A stretch of DNA of 10,941 bases from Chloroflexi bacterium UBA4733. Its GTDB lineage: Bacteria; Chloroflexota; UBA4733. The stretch covers positions 1-10,941 of the forward strand of contig DHIZ01000264.1 in the NCBI GenBank assembly GCA_002404055.1, written 5' to 3'. Every line of letters starts with the position of its first letter. Positions within the stretch are counted from its first letter, which is position 1. The position numbers were made by a program, and so were the translations under genes. Under the pieces are notes generated by a model that was not told where the DNA came from, did not search any database, and was given only the letters and a program-made list of their open reading frames with translations. This document shows, in pieces, positions 5,413 through 10,941 of the stretch.

Positions 5413-8193
5413 TCAACGAACCTCGATATCCTGGCTCAGGAGGAGATGATCGGCTCCTGGAGGCGCAGCCAGGATTAAGCGCTGGCCGCTGGCGGCATCG
5501 TACCAACCGAGTTCGATATGGTAGGTCCCGGCTGGAAGTAATGACGGCAGGCTGACAACGTGCCGATCCGAGACGACTTCGTTGGGCAACCAGCCGCGCG
5601 TCGGCAGTGTGCCGCCGCCAGGTTGGCTGTCGCCCTGGGCGGCAATCTGGCCTTTTGCATCGAGCAGGTGGATAAACACCGTGTAGTCCTGGCCTGGCGT
5701 CTTCAGAGCCTGCCAGTTGAGCGTCATGGTCAGTTGCTGGCCGGCTTTGACGACGGTCGCCGGCAAGTCATAGCCGCGAAGAGCAATCTGACTGCCGAAG
5801 GTGGCAGACAGCGGAAACTGTGAGACGGGTACCGAAAAGGTGTGCTGGCGATCCTGGGCCTGTACCATCCCGAGGGAGATCGTTGCCGTACCAGCCGTCG
5901 TCCGTTCCGGCGTCACGCTTACGACGACTCGCAGCGGCCCGGTCTGGAGGACTGCTGGTAGCTGAAAGGTGCGGGGATCGGCCACCACGCGACCGGTGGG
6001 CAAGGCGTTCACCGGCAGGGCGCCGTAGCCCGGGTCGCCGGCGCTGGTCGCGACGGGTTCACCTGCCGCGTCAACGAGAGCCGCCACAACCTTGAGCGAC
6101 GGTAGGCTCGCCGTGCGCAGCCAATGTAGCGTGACGGTGAACGTGTCGCCCGGTCGGACTGGGCCGCCATTGAGCGGCTCCGCAACAACGGAGAGACCCG
6201 GAACGACAGCGGCCATGCCGGAGGACGGCAAGGCGGTTCCGGCTCCGCCACGGAGTATCTGAATGGTTGTCAGCGGCGCTGGTGCGCCGAGCGTCTGCAA
6301 CACGGCGGCCGGCTGGTGCAGCGCATCCAGAATGGAAGCGCTGGCGACGATGTGCAGCGGTATCGGCGGCGTATCAGCCGGAACCGTGATCTCGTGGCGT
6401 GAGACGAAGAGGTCGCCGCTTTGCCAACCGTTATACATCATTCCCTGGCGGTCGGATTGGGCCCAGGTCAGGCCATGGTCGTCGTTCAGATGGACGGACA
6501 ACCCGAAGTTCACGGTGGCTGGTTGCAGGACCTGCCAGAGCAACAGCACGGTCACAGTGCCGCCAGGGTCAACCGACGTTGGAGTTTGCAACTGCGTACC
6601 CACCAGTCGCAGACTGCCGCCAAAGGAGGTGGGCTGGGGCGGTGGTGTAAATGCGTTGCGGAAAGTCGCCAGCGCCTGCGGCGCCATGCGGTAGAGGAAG
6701 TAGCCAGGGTGACCGGGGTATGCGTCGCCATGGGCCACAAGTGTTGCCTGTGGCAGGTACGCCGGCAGCGGCGGTGTGGCCTGAAAGTGCGAGTAAATCC
6801 ACAGCGCCGGCTGGCCGGCGGGCGGCAAGGCGACCACTGACGAGTACTCACGCAACCAGCGTGCATCGGTCGTCTGCGGACGGAAGAACAAGAAAGGCGC
6901 GGAAGCATCAAGCTGGATGAAGGTATCTCTTACAGGCACATCGCTCTGGCGCAGGGAAGCCGCAGCGGCGTCGCGGATGTCAGTATCGAACGCGGTGTAG
7001 ACGCCGCCCTGCCGAGCCCAATCGGCGAAGTAGAGGCTTGCCGTGCGCACTCCTTCCCCAAGGATCAGCGCCACGATCAATAGGGCCGGTACACGACCGG
7101 CAGCGTGCAGTCGTTGGCGCAGCACAAGCCGGGAGAGAAAGTCGCCAACCTTTGAGACTCCAAGCGAGCAGACGATGGCGACTGCCGGCATCAGCGCAGT
7201 TAGTCGCAGGTAGTTGGGACTCTCCTGCGTGACCGAACTGCCGGCCAGCAAGGTACACGTCCAGATGAACAACCAGAGGGCTGGTACCAGGGGGATCGGT
7301 CGGCGGCGGCCGTCGGACATCTCGGCGGTCGGCGCCATCGTCAGCGGTTGGGACGCCGGTACACCGCGCCGGAGCTCCCAGAGCGTTGCACCCACGCCGA
7401 CGAGGAAGAGGATCGTCAGCACCGGATCCAGGACCGGCAGCCCGGCGATGTTATGAAGCCAGTTTGTATCGCCCGCCACCCAGAACATGCCAAAGGTTCG
7501 CGCGATGCTCTGTTGAAACGTGATCGGCGTACCGATAATGGCCGGATGGCTGCTGAAGACCAGCACCTGATCCGTCCGGCCAATGAGCATATCGGGGTGG
7601 CGGTAGAAGTAGTAGGCCTCCGGGAGCACGGTCACGATTGACGCCGCGGCTGCAACACAGAGTTGCTGGAACAGCGGCGCCATCGGGCGACGCTGCCGCC
7701 CTTCTCGGACGAGTATCACGGCACAGATCAGCAGGAGCACCACCGGGAGGATGCGCGCGGAGATATATGTATACTCGGACAGCCCCAGGAGCACGCCGGC
7801 GAAGGCAAAGCGCAGCGTTCCTCGACGCTGCAGTGCCGCACCCAACGCCCACATGACGCCAACGTAAAAGGCGGGCGCGGCTATGGCACGGAGGCCGACC
7901 CTGCTGAGAACAACGTGCCAGAACGCCACCGCCAGCAGTCCCGCACTGACCAGGCCGATGCAGTTGCCGTACCACCGCCGAGCCAGGCCAAACGTGAGAC
8001 CGACCGTCAGAACTCCCCAGAGTGCCGCCGTGAGGCGCAGCGTCATCGGCGTCACGCCCAGCAATACCCCGACGAGCGCTTGCGTGTACATGAACAACGC
8101 CTCGCGTCCGTTATTGGCGGGTAAAAAGATCGGACGCCAGCCAGCGATAATGTGCTGCACATCCAGCGCATTGACGCCTTCGTCGTGGTTCAA
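5413..8193 (-). CDS. GT39-like membrane glycosyltransferase with C-terminal beta-sandwich modules
   Basis: Probable GT-C fold enzyme that moves a sugar from a polyprenyl-phosphate donor at the outer face of the membrane. From the TTG at 8193 it has 926 residues. The NHDEG motif (2-6) is the acidic first-loop motif of this fold. About ten hydrophobic segments follow between residues 35 and 385, then a globular region (about 420-515). Three repeated beta-sandwich modules come next (about 524-645, 660-780, 798-926), with the G-x-x-(L/F)-x-V-x-L-x-W pattern. The first membrane helix expected before NHDEG is encoded in the same frame upstream (8265 to about 8212). That frame is open back to 8361 but holds no ATG, GTG or TTG, so the annotated start is almost certainly too short. 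A DUF2723 glycosyltransferase lies upstream on the same strand. Substrate unknown. Confidence 0.85.
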   Translation of the reverse strand: MNHDEGVNALDVQHIIAGWRPIFLPANNGREALFMYTQALVGVLLGVTPMTLRLTAALWGVLTVGLTFGLARRWYGNCIGLVSAGLLAVAFWHVVLSRVGLRAIAAPAFYVGVMWALGAALQRRGTLRFAFAGVLLGLSEYTYISARILPVVLLLICAVILVREGRQRRPMAPLFQQLCVAAAASIVTVLPEAYYFYRHPDMLIGRTDQVLVFSSHPAIIGTPITFQQSIARTFGMFWVAGDTNWLHNIAGLPVLDPVLTILFLVGVGATLWELRRGVPASQPLTMAPTAEMSDGRRRPIPLVPALWLFIWTCTLLAGSSVTQESPNYLRLTALMPAVAIVCSLGVSKVGDFLSRLVLRQRLHAAGRVPALLIVALILGEGVRTASLYFADWARQGGVYTAFDTDIRDAAAASLRQSDVPVRDTFIQLDASAPFLFFRPQTTDARWLREYSSVVALPPAGQPALWIYSHFQATPPLPAYLPQATLVAHGDAYPGHPGYFLYRMAPQALATFRNAFTPPPQPTSFGGSLRLVGTQLQTPTSVDPGGTVTVLLLWQVLQPATVNFGLSVHLNDDHGLTWAQSDRQGMMYNGWQSGDLFVSRHEITVPADTPPIPLHIVASASILDALHQPAAVLQTLGAPAPLTTIQILRGGAGTALPSSGMAAVVPGLSVVAEPLNGGPVRPGDTFTVTLHWLRTASLPSLKVVAALVDAAGEPVATSAGDPGYGALPVNALPTGRVVADPRTFQLPAVLQTGPLRVVVSVTPERTTAGTATISLGMVQAQDRQHTFSVPVSQFPLSATFGSQIALRGYDLPATVVKAGQQLTMTLNWQALKTPGQDYTVFIHLLDAKGQIAAQGDSQPGGGTLPTRGWLPNEVVSDRHVVSLPSLLPAGTYHIELGWYDAASGQRLILAAPPGADHLLLSQDIEVR

Positions 8194-8361
8194 CCCAGGC
8201 GGGAGCGTACTCAGATGCCAGAGCCGTAAGCCGGCAGCAACAGTCAGGATAAGGACGAGCGTCAGACTGGTCCCGAGCGCCGAGGACAGCAGTGCGCGGC
8301 GGTGGCATGCCGGTAGCGCCTCACGCCCAGGCGTGGGCAGAACGGTCTGAGCGATCTCCAG
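8194..8361 (-). other. Coding extension of the GT39-like gene (first membrane helix), no normal start
   Basis: This stretch is open in the frame of the gene at 5413-8193. It encodes a hydrophobic helix (core LTLVLILTVAAGLRLWHL, 8265-8212) followed by STLPPG and then NHDEG, the usual N-terminal layout of this family. None of its 56 codons is ATG, GTG or TTG. Upstream is an in-phase TGA (8364-8362). An ATG at 8365 in the neighbouring frame runs 14 codons before a stop. Either one base is wrong or altered between 8365 and about 8320, or a rare CTG start is used. Confidence 0.6.
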
Positions 8362-8429
8362 TCATCCTCGTGAGCAAGTGATTCGGCGGCGACCGGCAGG
8401 ACAGTCTCCGGCAACCCGATTCGGGCGGA

Positions 8430-8438
8430 ATTGTAGCA
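8430..8438 (-). promoter_or_regulatory. Extended -10 promoter upstream of the GT39-like gene
   Basis: On the minus strand TGC-TACAAT reads as an extended -10 element (TACAAT at 8435-8430); no good -35 box is seen 16-18 nt upstream. Transcription would start near 8423. Two short palindromes flank it: CCACGTGG (8445-8452) upstream, and CCCGA-T-TCGGG (8416-8426) across the likely start point. They are operator candidates only. Confidence 0.4.
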
Positions 8439-8479
8439 CGCGACCCACGTGGAAACGACAGGGCGCTACCGTCCGTCTG

Positions 8480-10075
8480 CTACGGCTGGGTCGGCGCGGC
8501 TACACTCGAGAATGAGATCGTCCCGCGCGCCAAGACGACGTGGCCGATGACCGGTCGGTCGGTGCCGCCGCAAGGCAGATTTCGGTATCCATGGGGAAGA
8601 GGCTGGTATACCACCACAACAAGGTCATAGACGCCGTTTGCCAGGTGACTGAGATCAAGTTCGTAGTAGTCGGCCGTGATTTGACCGGCAACCCAATGGG
8701 ACGTCGGTGAGAGACCCAACACCGGCGACGCTTCATCCCGCTGGACAGCAACGCGGTTCGGAGTCGGCATGAGCCGCACGGAAACTGCATAGTCTGCCGC
8801 CGGTGGTCGCAGGGCCCGCCAGTATAGGGTCACGGGCAGAACGCCGTACTGCGGCTGGCGCAGTGGTGCAATGCCGGCGAGCTCGATCTGCCCGTCATAG
8901 GCGCAGCGTACGGTGACCAGGCCCGCTGGCAGCACCGTGTTCGTCCGCGACCGCACCTGGACAAACGGGCCGAGCATACTCAGGTTGCTCGTCGCCGGCC
9001 GAGCCGCCGCCGTCGCCAGATACACTGGACCTTCGCTGCGTTGCAGCACGGTCGGCAACGTGCTTGTCGGAAAGGAGATGCGGACGGAGCGGTTCGTGCC
9101 GTCCACATACTGGGCATACCAGAGCACTGTTGCCTGGTCCCAGTCGGCCACAACCGTCGAGTCCGCCGGCAGTGCCGCGAAAGCGTCGGCCAGCCGCCTG
9201 CCCTGATGGCCCTGGAAGAGGTTCAGGCGAAAGTCGCCGAGCACCTCGCTGGGGGCCTGAAAGTGGCTTCTTCCAGCAGTCAAGCCGAGCGCGGCAACGA
9301 GCAGTGCCAGCGCCCAGGGAAGGCTGCTACCAAGTGGAACCTTGCGCATGGCTGCGTCGATGGCGCCCAGGCCGGCCCCTGTCAACACCGCCAGCGGCAC
9401 CGCAGCCGGCAGGAAATACACCAGATTCAACGTCGAGCCGATGTCCCACTCAAGCGCTAACAATCCCAAAACTGCCGTGTAACCCAGTAAGAGCAGCGTC
9501 AGCGCGGGGCGGCGTGCAACGAGCCACAATGACCCGATGAAGGCCAGGGCCAGAGCAGGCGCAGGTACAGCGCTCGGCAGTGCCTGGAGGAGCAAGGGCA
9601 GCCGCGCCAGGGCAGCCGGCGGTGACAGGTCAAGGTGCGCCGACGTGTCGGGGCTGCCGAGCACGAGATTCCAGAATCCGTGCCACGTGCCGGTGTTGTA
9701 CTGATCCCAGGTCACCCCGAACCGCGCGCGTAACGGCAAGATGAGGTAGAGCGCGAGCGGCAACACGGCCAGTGCCAGCGCCTTCGCCAGCAGCGGCAAA
9801 TCCAGCAATGTCCGCCAGCGAACGAGTAGAACGAAGGCCGCCAGAAATGGCAGCATGAGGGCAATGGTGCGGTGATGATCGAGTGCCAGCCCAACCAGCA
9901 GCGCCAGGATCAGCAAACGCCTCGGCTGAGCCGGAGCGTCTGTCTGGACGGCACGCTCCCAACGCAGCGCCGCAAGGAGCACCGCGGCCACAAAGGCCAC
10001 AGCTGGCGCGCGTACCCCGGCGACCGTTGACCATGTCCATTCGAGCGGCATCAGCCCGACCACCAGCGCCGCCAC
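8480..10075 (-). CDS. DUF2723 membrane glycosyltransferase-like protein, C-terminal part
   Basis: DUF2723 proteins are polytopic membrane proteins related to TMEM260/GT-C O-mannosyltransferases. This reading frame of 531 codons from GTG 10075 holds most of the protein but lacks the N-terminal motif, which lies in another frame at 10092-10403. Visible features: a membrane segment at about 20-37; GLALDHHRTIALMLPF (62-77), typical of the family; LPLRARFGVTWDQYNTGTW (113-131) with its conserved loop; more helices at 155-265; and DWDQATVLWYAQYVDG (311-326). The last 135 residues (about 396-518) form a beta-sandwich module like the three in the neighbouring GT39-like protein. Read alone, the frame starts abruptly inside the second membrane region, so GTG 10075 is unlikely to be a natural start. 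The two genes are co-directional with a gap of about 115 nt and may build the same glycan. Confidence 0.75.
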   Translation of the reverse strand: MAALVVGLMPLEWTWSTVAGVRAPAVAFVAAVLLAALRWERAVQTDAPAQPRRLLILALLVGLALDHHRTIALMLPFLAAFVLLVRWRTLLDLPLLAKALALAVLPLALYLILPLRARFGVTWDQYNTGTWHGFWNLVLGSPDTSAHLDLSPPAALARLPLLLQALPSAVPAPALALAFIGSLWLVARRPALTLLLLGYTAVLGLLALEWDIGSTLNLVYFLPAAVPLAVLTGAGLGAIDAAMRKVPLGSSLPWALALLVAALGLTAGRSHFQAPSEVLGDFRLNLFQGHQGRRLADAFAALPADSTVVADWDQATVLWYAQYVDGTNRSVRISFPTSTLPTVLQRSEGPVYLATAAARPATSNLSMLGPFVQVRSRTNTVLPAGLVTVRCAYDGQIELAGIAPLRQPQYGVLPVTLYWRALRPPAADYAVSVRLMPTPNRVAVQRDEASPVLGLSPTSHWVAGQITADYYELDLSHLANGVYDLVVVVYQPLPHGYRNLPCGGTDRPVIGHVVLARGTISFSSVAAPTQP

Positions 10076-10091
10076 GACCCCTCCCGCCGCG

Positions 10092-10403
10092 CCGGTAGGT
10101 GAGGCTTGCTGCTACGCCGCCGGCCAGAGCCGACAGCAGGTTCATGCGCCATGCAACGCTGCCGAACGGCAGCATGCTCCAGGTTTTGCCGATCAGGAGT
10201 TGCAAGGGATAGCCCGTAGCATGCGGGATACCGAAAATATAGGGCACGAACTGAAACTCGCCGGCGTCATGCCCCACCACGTCCGGAGCAAGCGTGCGGT
10301 AGTAAAGGGCGAAGAAGGCCGTGCCGACGAGCACCGCTGACCACGGAGCGTCCACAGTCCGCTTCATCCACGAACGAGTGTTGGTACGCAAGAGTATCCC
10401 CAT
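10092..10403 (-). pseudogene. DUF2723 N-terminal fragment, frameshifted from the rest
   Basis: This frame encodes the missing beginning of the DUF2723 protein: a first membrane helix (APWSAVLVGTAFFALYYRTLAP), then GHDAGEF and GIPHATGYPL, the acidic and H-x-x-GYP motifs that mark the family, then LPFGSVAWRMNLLSALAGG. Family similarity ends at about 10092-10105, where it reads into Arg/Gly-rich nonsense. The correct continuation (GGVVAALVVGL) is in the frame of the 8480-10075 entry. About one helix-connecting stretch seems shortened at the join, so a small deletion plus frame change is likely rather than a simple one-base slip. Starts at TTG 10415, ATG 10403 and ATG 10367 are all possible, and none has a clear Shine-Dalgarno; 10403 is an arbitrary choice. 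Confidence 0.7.
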
Positions 10404-10453
10404 GACGGCGGGCAATCGCTGGTGCGCTATGGTAGCACCGTGGTAGGCGCATC

Positions 10454-10466
10454 CGGCGCAGCGCCG
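10454..10466. repeat. 13-bp palindrome in the divergent gap
   Basis: CGGCGC-A-GCGCCG is a perfect inverted repeat centred on 10460. It lies between the divergent DUF2723 and larA-like genes (gap 10404-10541). It may be an operator or a chance GC palindrome. No convincing -35/-10 pair was found for either gene in this gap. Confidence 0.3.
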
Positions 10467-10541
10467 TGGGTATCCTTACTGAGAGGGTCGACGCTCTTGC
10501 ATTCCCGCTCTGCCCTGCGTCAGAGAAAGGACAGCCGTCCC

Positions 10542-10892
10542 ATGCACATAACACTGGCCTACGATAAAGCTGGGATGACAGTGCAGTTGCCCGACCAGAT
10601 AACTACGGTCATCGAACCGGCGTTCGTGCCCGGCCTGCCCGACGAGCGCGGCGCGCTGGCGGCTGCCCTGGCAGCTCCGGTCGGGACACTTCCTTTGCGG
10701 GATCTGGTGAGCGCCAACGATAGCGTCGTAATCGTGTTCCCGGATATGACGCGGGCCATGCCCAATGATCGGGTGCTGCCGGTCGTGTTGGAAGCGTTGG
10801 CACACGTGCCGTCCGAGCGCATCACGCTGCTCAATGCCACGGGTCTCCATCGTGAGAACACACCGGCTGAGTTAGGACCCGTCACGAAATAA
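10542..10892 (+). CDS. LarA-type (DUF2088) nickel-dependent racemase, truncated N-terminus
   Basis: LarA enzymes racemise lactate and related 2-hydroxy acids with a nickel-pincer cofactor. The first 110 residues match the start of the LarA N-terminal domain: an ALAAPVGTLPLRDLV block (42-56), FPDMTRAMPN (66-75) with R71, and the ATGLHRENTPAEL block (99-111) with H103. These are the expected Arg and His of the active site. The frame then ends after 116 codons, whereas the family is usually about 420 residues. The cofactor-bearing lysine and the whole C-terminal domain are missing. No frame of the last 50 bases continues the family pattern. ATG 10542 is chosen over an in-frame start at 10422 because it matches the family N-terminus and has AAAGGA about 10 nt upstream. 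It may be a broken gene or a misassembled contig end. Confidence 0.75.
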   Translation: MHITLAYDKAGMTVQLPDQITTVIEPAFVPGLPDERGALAAALAAPVGTLPLRDLVSANDSVVIVFPDMTRAMPNDRVLPVVLEALAHVPSERITLLNATGLHRENTPAELGPVTK

Positions 10893-10941
10893 CTTTGACA
10901 AATGGGCAAGGTAGCGGTAGGGTTCGGGGATGGACGAGGAT

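Noticed and set aside
9630..10091. Reading the N-terminal DUF2723 frame on to 9630 as one 261-codon protein
   Set aside because: After about 10092 the translation becomes Arg/Gly/Cys-rich with no membrane segments, while the adjacent frame carries clear family motifs over the same DNA.
10895..10923. TTGACA-N17-TAGGGT as a promoter at the right edge
   Set aside because: The -35 is perfect but the -10 matches only 3 of 6, no gene follows within the window, and the sequence there may be a contig-end artefact.
1..10941. tRNA genes, rRNA, CRISPR arrays, insertion sequences, phage or defence genes, or a new multi-gene system
   Set aside because: No cloverleaf-like stretch, regularly spaced repeat, transposase motif or defence-type domain was seen on either strand by eye. 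The genes are recognisable ribosomal, lipid-metabolism and membrane glycosyltransferase families.

Overview
The window looks like one small contig, about 10.9 kb and GC-rich, from a bacterium. It begins with an almost pure G run and ends inside a truncated gene. Gene content fits a Chloroflexota-like (Thermomicrobia-type) chromosome. Pointers are a short zinc-type (CxxC/CxxC) L28, an S12 with the insertion seen in Gram-positive-type S12 proteins, rpmB divergent from a FakA/DAK2-type kinase followed by degV, and large membrane glycosyltransferases with C-terminal beta-sandwich modules. The phylum is an inference from gene style; no marker was searched.

Layout. (1) 1-1160, minus strand: rpsL then rpsG, the start of a str operon, with hairpins between and after the genes. 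(2) 1160-1600: rpsL leader with a good sigma70-type promoter and a hairpin; then rpmB on the minus strand; then a control region in which the rpmB ribosome-binding site overlaps the -35 box of the divergent fakA promoter. (3) 1665-5327, plus strand: fakA, degV (fatty-acid kinase subunit plus fatty-acid-binding partner) and an enolase-superfamily sugar-acid dehydratase-like gene, tightly packed (10-nt gap, then a GTGA overlap). (4) 5413-10403, minus strand: two large membrane glycosyltransferases, a DUF2723 protein upstream and a GT39-like protein downstream, probably acting on lipid-linked sugars at the membrane and sharing the same C-terminal module. (5) 10542-10890, plus strand: the N-terminal quarter of a LarA-type (DUF2088) nickel-dependent racemase, cut short.

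Reading-frame integrity. Three genes in the right-hand part are disturbed: DUF2723 has a clear frameshift near 10075-10110, the GT39 gene has no ordinary start codon for the frame that encodes its first membrane helix, and larA stops after 116 codons. fakA also has an unclear start. This may be assembly or sequencing error in a metagenomic contig, or real decay.

No stretch longer than about 300 bases lacks a gene. I found no tRNA, rRNA, CRISPR array, transposase, phage gene or defence system, and nothing that amounts to a previously undescribed system. The observations worth a second look concern regulation, start codons, frameshifts and the shared module.
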